The notes under the pieces are model-generated. The model ran no database searches. It saw nothing but the letters and a program-made list of their open reading frames with translations, and was not told where the DNA came from. The translations under genes and the position numbers were made by a program. This document shows positions 36,964-47,530 of a stretch of 64,000 nucleotides of DNA, in pieces (within the stretch, counting starts at the first letter, position 1; the number at the start of each line of letters is the position of its first letter). The stretch comes from Thermosynechococcus vestitus BP-1. GTDB taxonomy: Bacteria > Cyanobacteriota > Cyanobacteriia > Thermosynechococcales > Thermosynechococcaceae. The stretch is taken from assembly GCF_000011345.1 (NCBI RefSeq), contig NC_004113.1, positions 1,550,001 through 1,614,000 on the forward strand, given 5' to 3'.

Positions 36964-38442
36964 ATGGTTGGTTCTGTCCTGCGCCTAGATCAAGTGTTGA
37001 TTCCTGAGGATGCCCCAATTCGCTTTGGTACCGATGGTTGGCGCGGCATCATTGGGGCTGAGTTTACCTTTAACCGTCTGCTGCGGGCAGCCAAGGCAGC
37101 GGCGGCAGTACTTTATCAAACCTATGGCGATGGCAGGACGCCGCGAATAATTGTCGGCTACGATCGCCGGTTCTTAGCGGAACACTTTGCTACAGCCGTT
37201 GCCCAATTCCTCACAAGCCAAGGCTATGAGGTTTGGCTTTCTAACTGTGCGGCACCCACACCGGCCTTTAGCTGGGCTGTCAAAGCGGAGGGAGCCATTG
37301 GTGGCTTGGTCATTACGGCCAGTCACAATCCCGGTATTTATGCAGGACTCAAGGTGAAGGGCGCCTTTGGTGGATCAGTACCCACGCCTGTTACCGAAGC
37401 TATTGAGGCGCAGTTAGCTCAAGGGGAGCCGCCACCTGTGGGTGAGGCCAAAACAGACTATCAAACCTTTGATCCGTGGCCCAGCTATTGTGCGGCGTTG
37501 CGCACCCATGTTGATCCTAGCCCCATTCGTGAGGCGATCGCCACGGGTAAACTGCACGTTTGTGCTGATGTCATGCATGGGGTTGCTGCTGGGGGACTAG
37601 AGCGATTGTTAGATTGGCCCATAGAAGAGTTTCGGCGCGATCGCGATCCCCTCTTTGGCAGCGGCGCCCCTGAACCCATTGGCCGTTATTTAGCCGCTAC
37701 CCAAGAACGACTGCGGCAACAGCACAGTGCCACCCCCACAGTGTGCTTAGTCTTTGACGGTGATGCTGATCGCCTAGCAGTCATTGATGGCGAGGGGGTA
37801 TTGTACACTGCCCAAGAAATGATTCCCATCTTGATTGACCATTTAGCACAGCACAGTCCCTATCGGGGGGCAGTGATTAAATCCATTAGCAGTTCCGATC
37901 TGGTGGCGCGAGTGGCAGCCCACCATGGGTTAGCGGTGATTGAAACGCCCATTGGCTTCAAGTACATTGGCGATCGCATGCTGGCCGGGGAAGCGGTCCT
38001 CTTAGGCGGTGAAGAATCAGGGGGAATCGGCTACGGCCACCACCTTCCTGAGCGAGATGCTCTGCTGTCGGCACTGTACCTCCTACAGGCCCTGGTGACC
38101 TCCGGCTTAAGTGTGGGGGAATACTATCAGCAGCTGCAGTTAACCACAAACTTTTACAGTGCCTACGATCGCGTTGATCTCACCCTCACCTCTTTGGCGC
38201 AGCGGCAAAAACTAGAAGCACTCCTAGGGGAGCATCCCTTCACCCAGATTTTGGATAGTCCTGTGAGCCACTGGGACACCATTGACGGCTACAAGTTCCA
38301 TCTGGCCGATGGCGGTTGGTTACTGATTCGCTTTAGTGGCACCGAACCCCTGCTACGCCTCTACTGCCAAGGGAAAACCCCTGAACAGGTCCAGCACATT
38401 CTACAATGGGCCAGTCAATGGGCAGTTGCAGTTACTGGCTAA
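36964..38442 (+). CDS. Phosphoglucomutase/phosphomannomutase family protein
   Basis: From the ATG at 36964 the product is 492 residues; a start at 36928 adds 12 more. Alpha-phosphohexomutase motifs are present: FGTDGWRGIIG, catalytic serine loop VITASHNPGIYAG, metal loop DGDADRLAVID, sugar-binding GGEESGGIG and phosphate-binding RFSGTEPLLRLY. It interconverts hexose 1- and 6-phosphates. Exact sugar not readable. Confidence 0.93.
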   Translation: MVGSVLRLDQVLIPEDAPIRFGTDGWRGIIGAEFTFNRLLRAAKAAAAVLYQTYGDGRTPRIIVGYDRRFLAEHFATAVAQFLTSQGYEVWLSNCAAPTPAFSWAVKAEGAIGGLVITASHNPGIYAGLKVKGAFGGSVPTPVTEAIEAQLAQGEPPPVGEAKTDYQTFDPWPSYCAALRTHVDPSPIREAIATGKLHVCADVMHGVAAGGLERLLDWPIEEFRRDRDPLFGSGAPEPIGRYLAATQERLRQQHSATPTVCLVFDGDADRLAVIDGEGVLYTAQEMIPILIDHLAQHSPYRGAVIKSISSSDLVARVAAHHGLAVIETPIGFKYIGDRMLAGEAVLLGGEESGGIGYGHHLPERDALLSALYLLQALVTSGLSVGEYYQQLQLTTNFYSAYDRVDLTLTSLAQRQKLEALLGEHPFTQILDSPVSHWDTIDGYKFHLADGGWLLIRFSGTEPLLRLYCQGKTPEQVQHILQWASQWAVAVTG

Positions 38443-38475
38443 TCGTTAAACAACAATTGCAATGGACAAAGCATC

Positions 38476-39909
38476 ATGCCACTAGACCCATCCAGTCAAA
38501 ATGCCGCTGCCACTGGTGCCCCTCCCTCCCTTTCCCTATGGACAAAACTCGCCTTTGGCGCCGGCGATCTTGGAGCTGCCATCACTGCCAATCTACAGGT
38601 GTTTTTCCTGATGGTGTTCTTGACCAATGTCGCTGGACTCAATGCTGGCTTGGCGGGAAGTGTGCTAATGATTAGCAAAATTTGGGATGCCATGAATGAC
38701 CCGATCATCGGCTACCTCAGCGATCGCACCCCCGTGGGCAAGTGGGGACGCCGCCACATCTGGATGATGGCAGCTGCGATTCCCTTTGGTTTGAGTTTTT
38801 TCTTGAACTGGTGGGTACCAACGACGGATCAAGGGTTGCTCTTTGGCTACTACGTCCTCATTGGCCTATTGTTTAACACGTTTTACACGGCAGTAAACCT
38901 GCCCTATACCGCCCTCACACCAGAGCTCACTGAAGATTACAACGAACGCACCACCCTTAATAGTTTTCGCTTTGCCTTTTCCATTGGGGGTAGCATTGGC
39001 TCCTTACTCCTTGCTCAGGTTGTGTTCCAGAACATTTCCGATCCCCAAGCCCAGTACTTGATCCTCGGGGGCATTGCCGCCGTCTTGTCGGTTTTGCCCA
39101 TCTATTGGTGTGTCTGGGGAACACGGCAGCAGGTGCAGGCCTTTGAACGCGGTATCCACAACCCTGAGCAACGCCCCTTACCACTGCAAACGCAACTGCG
39201 GCTCGTGTTTAGCAATCGTCCCTTTCTTTATGTGATGGGAATCTACCTGTGTTCTTGGCTGGCGGTGCAAATGACTGCCTCGCTGATTCCCTTTTTTATT
39301 GGCGATTGGTTGCAGATGTCCGCCGCGGCCTATACCCAAGTGGCGCTGACGGTTCAAGCAACCGCTATGATCATGCTCTTTGTCTGGAGTGCTGTGAGTC
39401 GTCGCCTGGGTAAGAAGGCAGTGTACTTTATGGGGATGAGCCTCTGGATCATTGCCCAGGGTGGGCTCTTTTTGTTGCAGCCAGGACAGACAGCGCTGGT
39501 ATATGTCTGTGCAATTCTGGCGGGCTTTGGGGTTTCGACCGCTTATCTTATCCCTTGGTCAATGATTCCGGATGTGATTGATCTGGACGAACTCCAGAGT
39601 GGCCAGCGGCGGGAGGGGATTTTCTATGCCTTTATGGTGCTGCTGCAAAAAATTGGTCTTGCCCTCGGTCTATTCTTAGTGGGTCAGGCTTTGCAGTGGG
39701 CGGGTTATATTTCCACTGTTGCCGGTGCTCCACCCCCAGTGCAGCCTCCCTCGGCACTCTTGGCAATTCGCATTGCCATTGGACCTTTGCCAACGCTCTT
39801 TCTTATGGTGGGTATGATTTTGGCCTATCTCTATCCCATTACCCACGCTGTCCATCAAGAGATTGTTTTGCAGTTGCACGCCAGACGCCAAGGAGGGACT
39901 GAGGCATGA
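38476..39909 (+). CDS. MFS transporter, GPH-type glycoside/cation symporter
   Basis: The product is 477 residues with about 12 membrane segments. The GPH signature appears as NDPIIGYLSDRTPVGKWGRRHIWMM, and PYTALTPELTEDYNERTTLNSFRF follows. A second half begins near FSNRPFLYVMGIYL. Likely a sodium- or proton-linked sugar symporter in the plasma membrane; substrate unknown. folP starts 4 bp before its end. Confidence 0.9.
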   Translation: MPLDPSSQNAAATGAPPSLSLWTKLAFGAGDLGAAITANLQVFFLMVFLTNVAGLNAGLAGSVLMISKIWDAMNDPIIGYLSDRTPVGKWGRRHIWMMAAAIPFGLSFFLNWWVPTTDQGLLFGYYVLIGLLFNTFYTAVNLPYTALTPELTEDYNERTTLNSFRFAFSIGGSIGSLLLAQVVFQNISDPQAQYLILGGIAAVLSVLPIYWCVWGTRQQVQAFERGIHNPEQRPLPLQTQLRLVFSNRPFLYVMGIYLCSWLAVQMTASLIPFFIGDWLQMSAAAYTQVALTVQATAMIMLFVWSAVSRRLGKKAVYFMGMSLWIIAQGGLFLLQPGQTALVYVCAILAGFGVSTAYLIPWSMIPDVIDLDELQSGQRREGIFYAFMVLLQKIGLALGLFLVGQALQWAGYISTVAGAPPPVQPPSALLAIRIAIGPLPTLFLMVGMILAYLYPITHAVHQEIVLQLHARRQGGTEA

Positions 39910-40748
39910 AGGGTTGGTCTGTAGGCGATCGCACCTTTGTGTGGGGAGAGCGCACCTACATTATGGGCATCTTGAATATCACCCCCGACAGTTTTAGCGA
40001 TGGTGGTGACTTTTTTAATCCTGCCAGTGCCGTTGCCCATGGCCTAGAAATGGTTGCCGCCGGCGTTGATGTCATTGATGTAGGGGGGGAGTCCACGCGT
40101 CCGGGAGCGAGTGAAGTGCCCATTAGCGCTGAGTTGGCTCGGGTATTGCCTGTGATCGAGGGCATCCGTCAGCAGTCCCAAATTCCCATTTCCATTGATA
40201 CCACCCATGCGGTGGTTGCTCAGGCAGCGGTGGCCGCAGGTGCCAATATCGTTAACGATGTTTCAGGGGGACAGGCGGATCCTGAGATGTTTACCACGGT
40301 AGCGGCATTGGGGGTGCCCTATATCCTCATGCATCGGCGGGGAACCCCAGCCACGATGCAGCAATTCACGGACTACGAGGATTTGATTGGCGATTTGCTT
40401 CGCTATTTTCAGGAACAGACCCAGCGGGCGATCGCCAGCGGCATTCCTCCTGAGCACCTGATGATTGATCCCGGCATTGGCTTTGCGAAAACCACGCCCC
40501 AAAACCTCACCCTTTTACGGGAATTGCGGCAATTTCACACCCTTGGCTACCCGATCCTCCTTGGCCCTTCGCGCAAACGCTTTATTGGCGATGTCCTGAA
40601 CCTGCCCCATCCTAAAGACCGAGTTTGGGGTACCGCAGCAGTCTGCTGCCATGCCATTGCCCAAGGGGTGGCGATGGTGCGTGTCCATGATGTGGCAGCC
40701 ATGGTGCAGGTGTGTCGGATGGCCGATGCGCTCTGGCGATCGCCCTAG
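39906..40748 (+). CDS. folP: Dihydropteroate synthase
   Basis: The product is 280 residues. Pterin-binding and catalytic motifs: MGILNITPDSFSDGG, VDVIDVGGESTRPGA, ISIDTTHAVVA, NDVSGG, LMHRRGTP, DPGIGFAKT and GPSRKRFIG. It joins pABA to the pterin precursor in folate synthesis. Overlaps the MFS gene by 4 bp (ATGA), so it is likely co-transcribed. Confidence 0.96.
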   Translation: MKGWSVGDRTFVWGERTYIMGILNITPDSFSDGGDFFNPASAVAHGLEMVAAGVDVIDVGGESTRPGASEVPISAELARVLPVIEGIRQQSQIPISIDTTHAVVAQAAVAAGANIVNDVSGGQADPEMFTTVAALGVPYILMHRRGTPATMQQFTDYEDLIGDLLRYFQEQTQRAIASGIPPEHLMIDPGIGFAKTTPQNLTLLRELRQFHTLGYPILLGPSRKRFIGDVLNLPHPKDRVWGTAAVCCHAIAQGVAMVRVHDVAAMVQVCRMADALWRSP

Positions 40749-41339
40749 GGAGACTCAAACCATTTGAGGACACCAACGGCTATCAGAAAAAGTCGCGGCT
40801 GCAACCGCAGAAACCTTTGACGCCCTCGGCGCCGGCTTGGATGTGCGGCTCACCCATCCTGAAGTCATGGGTGGGGGCAGCGGGTCGTGCACTAGAGCGC
40901 TTTTCTTAGGGAAATTGGCCAATGGACGCTCGCCCTGAGCGCTGCCGGCTTGATTAGTTGACAGCCTCACCGATCTAAAGGTACGGCGATTCTTCGCCAC
41001 CTCACTTGCTTAGAGCGATCGCTGAATGGGGTTGACGCTTCACAAAGATGTGCTGCCAAATCGAAAGTCTGACCTTCTCTCCACGTCCGTTTTAAGTGTC
41101 GGAATGCCCTGCCGCCACTAAGTAAAATCGTTTTGTGCGTTGTTTTTTGCACTCAAGGATAGATGGATACCATTGCCTTGCTTGCGCTTCCCCGATTTCT
41201 GTTCTCAACTCTTCAAGGACTTTCAACGTTGCTATTTATTTTTGGAGTATTTTTGAACCGGCTGGGTCAGGACTACCTGTGTTCTCATACAAAGCCGTCC
41301 CAGAAAGACGGGGCTTGAGACTCATTGGCTCGGTCAGCC
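40749..41339. other. Non-coding stretch with a possible decayed reading frame
   Basis: This gap of about 590 bp has no convincing complete gene. A 56-codon stop-free frame at about 40762-40938 has cyanobacterial-looking codon use (EKVAAATAETFDALGAGLDV, then THPEVMGGGSGS) but no start codon, so it could be the end of a decayed gene. Near 41296-41315 AAGCC-GTC/GAC-GG-GGCTT could form a weak hairpin downstream of the ExbD-like gene on the minus strand. Nothing else is recognised. Confidence 0.35.
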
Positions 41340-41810
41340 TTAGGAGCAATTGCCCTGCCCCGGAGCAGGCACGCACAGTTTCCACTCGGCATTAAAGGGT
41401 TCATAGCCCAGAGCCACTCCTGCTTGTTCCGCTTGGTAGCGCACCTCCTCAAAGCAGTCAAAGCCATCGGGGCGAACGGCAATGATAATGTACTCGCGAT
41501 CGCCCTGACGACGTAGATTAGCCAACAAAATACCCAAGGTGGAGGTGGGCTGGTCCAGGTCTGCTTTGGGCACAAGCACCTTTTGGGGATGAATGATCAC
41601 CCCCTCGCGACGGCACTCTAAGTAGTGAGGGGTACGTTCCCCGTTTTGGGCATTTTCCCGTGCCAAAATTTGCACATTGCTGCGTTCTCGCCCAAGGCCA
41701 CTGGCACTGATGACCACCACCAGTAGGATCAAGGTGCCAATGGTACAGGCCAAGATCGAGAGGAAGGGAAATAAGTCCAGTTGCAAAGGGTGGGATTGAC
41801 GCCGCCGCAC
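41340..41810 (-). CDS. ExbD/TolR-like single-span membrane protein
   Basis: The product is 156 residues. The N-terminus QLDLFPFLSILACTIGTLILLVVVIS is one membrane segment preceded by a short cytoplasmic tail, as in ExbD/TolR. The C-terminal part (TLGILLANLRRQGDREYIIIAVRPDG) resembles the periplasmic domain in layout. No ExbB partner is next to it. Function not known; relationship is by layout and weak pattern. Confidence 0.6.
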   Translation of the reverse strand: MRRRQSHPLQLDLFPFLSILACTIGTLILLVVVISASGLGRERSNVQILARENAQNGERTPHYLECRREGVIIHPQKVLVPKADLDQPTSTLGILLANLRRQGDREYIIIAVRPDGFDCFEEVRYQAEQAGVALGYEPFNAEWKLCVPAPGQGNCS

Positions 41811-41821
41811 AGACTGATGCC

Positions 41822-42115
41822 TTACATGATTTTGGGCACACGGAAAAAGTCATCCTCGCGCTCGGGGGCGATCGCTAGCAAGTCCTCCCGATTTGGCCAA
41901 GGTGCCAACACATCAGGACGGGTCACATTACTCACCTCAATGGCTCGCGTTGTTGGCGGTACCTCCGTAACATCCAGTTCACTCAGTTGATTAACATAGT
42001 CGAGGATGCTATCTAGTTGCTGTGTCAGTGCTTCAATTTCACTTTCATCAATGGCGAGGCGAGCTAAATGAGCCACCTTGCGCACATCCTCTGCAGTAAT
42101 GACTTTGGTTGTCAT
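41822..42115 (-). CDS. gatC: Asp/Glu-tRNA amidotransferase subunit C
   Basis: The product is 97 residues: [38 protein letters not shown], then a C-terminal [17 protein letters not shown] tail, the usual GatC layout. With GatA and GatB it amidates Glu-tRNA-Gln (and Asp-tRNA-Asn). It lies between ycf3 and the ExbD-like gene on the same strand. Confidence 0.95.
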   Translation of the reverse strand: MTTKVITAEDVRKVAHLARLAIDESEIEALTQQLDSILDYVNQLSELDVTEVPPTTRAIEVSNVTRPDVLAPWPNREDLLAIAPEREDDFFRVPKIM

Positions 42116-42144
42116 TGGTGCTCCTTTAGAATTCCGAGACGTTT

Positions 42145-42666
42145 TTAGAAATACACATCGATATTGGAGCGGCCAGTGGTTTTCAGCCAGTTCTGCGCCT
42201 CAATATAGTTATTGGGCGCCAGTTGAATTGCCCGCTTCCAATAGTCAGCGGCACGATCAAAGAATTGTTCAGCCTCCTCCAAACGCTGCTGCTCTTCTGC
42301 CTGGGTCCCCAAGTAGTGGTAGATCACTGCGATATTATTGAGGGCTTGGGGCATGCGAGGATTGAGTTCAAGGGCTTGGTGGTAATACTCTAGGGCTTTT
42401 TCATGCTCGCCATTGCTGGCATGGATCAGGCCAATATTGTAGAGAATGTAGCTGCGATCGGTGGGGTCTTCCTCTAGTTCTAGGGCGGCCTGGTAGTTCT
42501 CCAGCGCCTCTGCATATTCCCCATCCGCTTGGGCAGACATACCATCGCGATAATAGGCAAAGGCAGTTTTTGACTGTGAACTGGTGGGCAAGACCTTGAG
42601 AATGAGGTCAGCCATGACCGTAAAGGTTTTGTCAATAAAATTGTCGTTCCGTTGCGATCGCGGCAT
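42145..42666 (-). CDS. ycf3: Photosystem I assembly protein Ycf3
   Basis: The product is 173 residues. It opens [27 protein letters not shown], then three TPR repeats ([65 protein letters not shown]), the standard Ycf3 architecture. It helps assemble photosystem I. First of ycf3-gatC-ExbD-like genes on this strand. Confidence 0.95.
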   Translation of the reverse strand: MPRSQRNDNFIDKTFTVMADLILKVLPTSSQSKTAFAYYRDGMSAQADGEYAEALENYQAALELEEDPTDRSYILYNIGLIHASNGEHEKALEYYHQALELNPRMPQALNNIAVIYHYLGTQAEEQQRLEEAEQFFDRAADYWKRAIQLAPNNYIEAQNWLKTTGRSNIDVYF

Positions 42667-42840
42667 AGGGCTTCCTTGAACGGCCTCTTGCCTAGTGTAT
42701 CAAAAGCACCACCAGCGATCGCTCCTCTAGCCAATGCCTAAGATTTGTAGCGTTCCCCCAAGAAGCTCCTACCCCAGCCTAAGATCGTCCTAGGGGCCCT
42801 CCGTGCCGTGATGCTCACCAGCTTTGGGAGTTTAAGATTT

Positions 42841-43695
42841 ATGATTGAAAATATTCTATTGGCAGACTCAGGAACTGGACAATCCGAACAAATGCTCAAG
42901 TCGCTGATGGAGTTGCCAGCGATTCAACGGGCTGCCGTCACGGTTTTGCACGTGATTCCACCGAAAATTACTGCCGAGGAGATGGCCGAACAACGTCAAG
43001 CCGGTGCCAAACTCCTAGCGGAAGCTGTTGCCCGACTGCACCTTGACCCCGTCATTAGCGTCAATACTATGCTGCGGGAGGGCGATCCCAAGGATACAGT
43101 GCTCCACGTGGCCGATGAAATCAATGCTGACTTGATCATTATGGGATCGCGGGGACTCAAGCGCCTGCAATCCATTCTCGAAAACTCCGTGAGTCAGTAT
43201 GTGTTTCAACTGTCTTCGCGGCCGATGCTCCTTGTGCGCGATGACATCTACGTCAAGAAAATCAACCGCATCATGGTGGCACTCAATAATTCTGCTGCAG
43301 CCAAAGCCTCCTTGGACTTAGCAGTGCGCCTCATAGAGGGGGTCAAGGGCGGCAAACTCATTCTTGCCCACGTCAATCCCGACCTCAAGGGTCATGCCGA
43401 TACCCCCAGCAGTGCTGCCGAAAAAGACCCGCTTCTTGCCGAAGCTGCAACGGTAGCTAAGCAGCGGGGTGTGGAATACCAGTGTGTCCTGACCACCGGC
43501 AAACCCGCTGAAGAAATCTGCCGCATTGCTGCTGATACCAATGCCGATCTCCTGGTTCTGGGTTCCCCGGATCGGCGGCCCTCGATCGCTCGCAGTTTAC
43601 CCGACTTGGATCGCCTTTTGGGCACCTCCCTTTCTGACTATGTCCGGGTCTATGCCGAGTGTCCCGTGCTCTTTGTGCGACAATCGGAGGCGTAG
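42841..43695 (+). CDS. Tandem universal stress protein
   Basis: From the ATG at 42841 the product is 284 residues (MIENILLADSG). Two Usp domains are seen, each with an ATP-binding type end: MGSRGLKRLQSILENSVSQYV and the more degenerate LGSPDRRPSIARSL. VLHVIPP and LAHVNPD mark the strand pairs. Likely a nucleotide-binding stress regulator; role unknown. The DUF4129 gene follows 15 bp downstream. Confidence 0.9.
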   Translation: MIENILLADSGTGQSEQMLKSLMELPAIQRAAVTVLHVIPPKITAEEMAEQRQAGAKLLAEAVARLHLDPVISVNTMLREGDPKDTVLHVADEINADLIIMGSRGLKRLQSILENSVSQYVFQLSSRPMLLVRDDIYVKKINRIMVALNNSAAAKASLDLAVRLIEGVKGGKLILAHVNPDLKGHADTPSSAAEKDPLLAEAATVAKQRGVEYQCVLTTGKPAEEICRIAADTNADLLVLGSPDRRPSIARSLPDLDRLLGTSLSDYVRVYAECPVLFVRQSEA

Positions 43696-43710
43696 ACTGG
43701 TCTAGCGGCG

Positions 43711-44334
43711 GTGACCTTTTTCGATAATTTGCGCTGGCAGAGCGATCGCCAGTGGCAACAAGTGCGTGAAACCCTTGAGTACACCTTTCTCCAACTCTTC
43801 CGCCAGCAAACGGAGCCATTTTGGCAAGACTCCCCCTCCCTAGAGGCATGGCTGCGCTGGTTCCTTCAGGGGGTCTTGCTGATGGGCCTCGGCGGAGGCC
43901 TCTATTTCCTAGGACGCAGCCTCTGGCGATGGTGGCAACGACGATCCCGCTCCTCCTCACCAACAGCACTTTCTACCCTTGGCGAGCGACCCCGACCCGT
44001 GCGGGAATGGCTGGAACTTGCCCAAAACCTAGAATGGGCGGGGGACTATAGGGGGGCCTGCCGGGCCCTTTACATGGCCTTGCTGTATCGGTTGCAGGCG
44101 GCAGGCTGGCTGCGGCTGCAGACCCACTGGACCAATGACGACTACCTGAGGGAATTGCAGCGGCTCTTTCAACTGGGGGAGCGATCGCCAACGGTAGGGC
44201 GGAGCATCCAGCACCTCTTTCAAGTTCACAGTCGCACTTACTATGGCGCCGAGCCAGTGGATGCCCAAACCCTAGCCAGCTGTCAAGCAGCCTATTTTGA
44301 GGTGGAACCCTTCCTGCAGGAGACCCAGCAATGA
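43711..44334 (+). CDS. DUF4129 membrane protein
   Basis: The start is GTG at 43711; the product is 207 residues. One membrane segment lies near 50-70 (WFLQGVLLMGLGGGLYFLGRSLW). The C-terminal domain, LEWAGDYRGACRALYMALLYRLQAAGWL and YLRELQRLF, is DUF4129-like. It overlaps the DUF4350 gene by 4 bp; the two families are commonly linked with a MoxR ATPase operon, absent here. Confidence 0.85.
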   Translation: MTFFDNLRWQSDRQWQQVRETLEYTFLQLFRQQTEPFWQDSPSLEAWLRWFLQGVLLMGLGGGLYFLGRSLWRWWQRRSRSSSPTALSTLGERPRPVREWLELAQNLEWAGDYRGACRALYMALLYRLQAAGWLRLQTHWTNDDYLRELQRLFQLGERSPTVGRSIQHLFQVHSRTYYGAEPVDAQTLASCQAAYFEVEPFLQETQQ

Positions 44335-45458
44335 TCGCGCTCAAGCGTCGGCAGGGGTTTTTCCTTGGCTTCGCTGTCCTGGTGCTGTTGGTGATCGGCC
44401 TCCTGATTGCGGCGGTGGCTCCCAGTCGCCGTGCTGGCTCCTCCTTTGATTCCTCCCCTTGGGGCACGCAGCAGTTTTATACCTACTTAAAGCAGCAGGG
44501 GTTGCGAGTGGAGCGCTGGCAGCATCACTATAGCAACCTCAAGGGCAAAGGGCACATTCTCATTCAAATCAGTGGTCGTCCCATCGGTTGGCCACCGTCC
44601 CTGGTGGCGTGGCTGGCTCAGGGCAATACGCTGGTGCGCTTTTACGGGCACGGTGAACCCACAGCAGCCCCCTTTGAGACACGGCTCTCAATGCCCCAGG
44701 GAACTGTCTTGATTGAAACCCGCCGCCGCATGCCTTTCCGGCAGGGCGATCGCTCCCTCCTCAAGGATGATTACGGTTTGATTGTCTATCTCAGACACTC
44801 TCATACTCCCCATAACCATGAACAGCGCATCCTTGGCGTCTATCCCTGGTTGGTGGCCAATGCCTATGGCAGTGAAACAGGTCTTGCCAACTTTGCGGTT
44901 GTCGCTCAGCTCTTGCAGGAGGTGGCCGAACCGGGAACAACACTATACTTTGATGAATGGCTCCACGGCTACCGCCAACCCACTGCAGAGGATGCGCTTA
45001 GGGAGAGGGTACCGCAAACCCTCTTCGAGTACTTCAGTCGCACCCCTTGGTTGGCGGTGGGGTTGCAGTTTGGCCTCTTGCTCCTCTTTTTGCTATGGCA
45101 GCAAAGTCAGCGTTTTGGGCCACCTCTGCTGGAAAAGGAACCGGTCACCAGTAATAGTGCTGCCTATATTGAAGCCCTCGCAGGGGTTCTTCAGCGGGCA
45201 CAGCAGCGGCAGTTTGTCCTAGAACAGCTTCAAGATCGCTTTCGCTACGACTTAGCTCGGCAACTCGGCCTTGCCACCCGTCCCCACCATCTACCTCAAG
45301 ATTCTGAACTCCTTCAAGGATGGCAGAGGGCAACGGGGCGATCGCCTGACTGCCTTCAAGACCTCCTCCGGATCCGCCCTAGCATTGATGATGCTCAGTT
45401 GCTCAGGTGGTTAGAGCAGGCTGCGAGTGTCCTACAAACTCTGAAAACGGTTGTTTGA
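44331..45458 (+). CDS. DUF4350 membrane protein
   Basis: The product is 375 residues. A membrane helix near the N-terminus (FFLGFAVLVLLVIGLLIAAV) is followed by a Rossmann-like DUF4350 domain (SSPWGTQQFYTYLKQQGLRVERW). A second helix lies near 240-258 (LAVGLQFGLLLLFLLW). The cytoplasmic tail is helical. Unknown role, paired with the DUF4129 gene. Confidence 0.82.
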   Translation: MIALKRRQGFFLGFAVLVLLVIGLLIAAVAPSRRAGSSFDSSPWGTQQFYTYLKQQGLRVERWQHHYSNLKGKGHILIQISGRPIGWPPSLVAWLAQGNTLVRFYGHGEPTAAPFETRLSMPQGTVLIETRRRMPFRQGDRSLLKDDYGLIVYLRHSHTPHNHEQRILGVYPWLVANAYGSETGLANFAVVAQLLQEVAEPGTTLYFDEWLHGYRQPTAEDALRERVPQTLFEYFSRTPWLAVGLQFGLLLLFLLWQQSQRFGPPLLEKEPVTSNSAAYIEALAGVLQRAQQRQFVLEQLQDRFRYDLARQLGLATRPHHLPQDSELLQGWQRATGRSPDCLQDLLRIRPSIDDAQLLRWLEQAASVLQTLKTVV

Positions 45459-45462
45459 TGAC

Positions 45463-45789
45463 CTAGCCCTTTGGCTTTGTCTTCACAGACACTGGCCCAT
45501 AGACAAGGGTTTGACAAGCCAAACGATAATTCTCGGGCTTGCGGCGGAGCTTGCGCTCTTCCACGGGGGTACGGGGTGAGAGGTGTTCCATGCCTTCAAC
45601 AATCTCAACAATACAGGTGCCACACTGCCCATAGCCCCCACAATTAAAGAGCTTGCCCTTAAGGGTGTAGAGGTCAACCCCCGCTTCCATTGCTTTTAAG
45701 CGCAGATTCGCACCGTTGGCAGCAACAATTTCTTTGTTTTCGTTAACAAACTTAATATTTGTGCCCACGAATTCAGCTTTGCTTGCCAT
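45463..45789 (-). CDS. 2Fe-2S ferredoxin
   Basis: The product is 108 residues. Cluster ligands are in [18 protein letters not shown] and the distant LACQTLVYG, the pattern C-x5-C-x2-C...C. It is a plant/adrenodoxin-type fold but not the main photosynthetic ferredoxin PetF. It is an electron carrier with an unknown partner. It faces away from psbB. Confidence 0.88.
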   Translation of the reverse strand: MASKAEFVGTNIKFVNENKEIVAANGANLRLKAMEAGVDLYTLKGKLFNCGGYGQCGTCIVEIVEGMEHLSPRTPVEERKLRRKPENYRLACQTLVYGPVSVKTKPKG

Positions 45790-45978
45790 AGGAACCTACG
45801 CTAGTTACCATTCTTAATACATTCTCATTTTGGCAGAAAAACTGCCCAACCGTAGCTGAAGTTACGGGTAAATTGGCCGTTAAACTCTTAGTAGGGAAGC
45901 GGTTGTTACCGTGATCCGGCTGCTTAATAAAATTTGTTCATGCAAACGCTAAATTTTTGTATAGGAGGAGCGTAGTCA

Positions 45979-47511
45979 ATGGGACTACCCTGGTACCGAG
46001 TCCACACTGTCCTGATCAATGATCCAGGGCGGTTGATTGCGGCCCACCTGATGCACACGGCACTGGTCGCCGGTTGGGCAGGGTCGATGGCTCTTTATGA
46101 GCTTGCTACTTTTGATCCCAGTGATCCCGTTCTCAACCCAATGTGGCGGCAGGGAATGTTTGTGCTGCCCTTTATGGCACGGTTGGGGGTCACGGGGTCT
46201 TGGAGCGGTTGGAGCATTACTGGCGAAACGGGGATTGACCCCGGCTTTTGGAGCTTTGAGGGGGTTGCCCTAGCCCACATCGTCCTGTCGGGTCTGTTAT
46301 TCTTGGCGGCCTGTTGGCATTGGGTCTATTGGGATCTCGAACTCTTCCGTGATCCTCGCACCGGTGAGCCTGCCCTCGATTTGCCGAAAATGTTCGGGAT
46401 TCACCTCTTCCTTGCGGGTCTGCTCTGCTTTGGCTTTGGCGCTTTTCACCTGACGGGTCTCTTTGGCCCTGGAATGTGGGTTTCTGACCCCTACGGCTTG
46501 ACGGGCAGTGTCCAGCCTGTTGCCCCCGAATGGGGACCCGATGGCTTTAACCCCTACAACCCCGGTGGTGTTGTGGCTCACCATATCGCCGCAGGCATTG
46601 TCGGTATTATTGCTGGTCTCTTTCACATACTGGTGCGTCCACCCCAGCGGCTTTACAAAGCTCTGCGCATGGGGAATATCGAAACCGTGCTCTCCAGCAG
46701 TATTGCTGCCGTCTTCTTTGCTGCCTTTGTCGTTGCTGGCACGATGTGGTATGGCAGTGCCACCACACCCATTGAACTCTTTGGGCCAACTCGCTATCAG
46801 TGGGATAGTAGCTACTTCCAACAGGAAATTAACCGGCGCGTGCAGGCCTCCCTCGCCAGTGGCGCCACCCTGGAAGAGGCTTGGTCGGCTATTCCAGAGA
46901 AACTGGCCTTCTACGATTACATTGGCAATAACCCCGCTAAAGGGGGTCTGTTCCGTACTGGCCCGATGAATAAAGGGGATGGAATTGCCCAAGCTTGGAA
47001 AGGCCATGCCGTCTTCCGCAACAAAGAGGGTGAAGAACTCTTTGTCCGTCGGATGCCTGCCTTCTTTGAAAGCTTCCCCGTCATCCTCACCGATAAGAAT
47101 GGCGTTGTCAAAGCCGACATTCCCTTCCGGCGTGCGGAGTCGAAGTATAGCTTTGAGCAACAGGGGGTTACCGTCAGCTTCTACGGTGGTGAATTAAACG
47201 GCCAAACCTTCACCGATCCACCCACCGTCAAGAGCTATGCCCGTAAGGCCATCTTCGGTGAGATCTTCGAATTCGATACGGAAACGCTGAACTCCGACGG
47301 GATTTTCCGCACCAGTCCCCGTGGCTGGTTCACCTTTGCCCATGCGGTGTTTGCCTTGCTCTTCTTCTTTGGTCACATTTGGCACGGTGCCCGTACCCTG
47401 TTCCGCGATGTCTTCTCTGGGATTGATCCAGAACTGTCGCCGGAGCAAGTGGAATGGGGCTTCTACCAAAAAGTGGGCGATGTCACCACTCGCCGCAAGG
47501 AAGCTGTTTAG
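45979..47511 (+). CDS. psbB: Photosystem II CP47 chlorophyll protein
   Basis: The product is 510 residues with six membrane helices. The start [30 protein letters not shown] is diagnostic of CP47, and the large lumenal loop lies between helices 5 and 6. It binds antenna chlorophyll in the PSII core. A GGAGGAG ribosome-binding site lies before the ATG. psbT follows 19 bp downstream. Confidence 0.98.
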
Positions 47512-47530
47512 TCATTCCTAGGGGACTACT

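Noticed and set aside
46297-47160. 287-codon open frame antisense to psbB
   Set aside because: psbB is unmistakable on the plus strand; the antisense frame arises from its codon bias.
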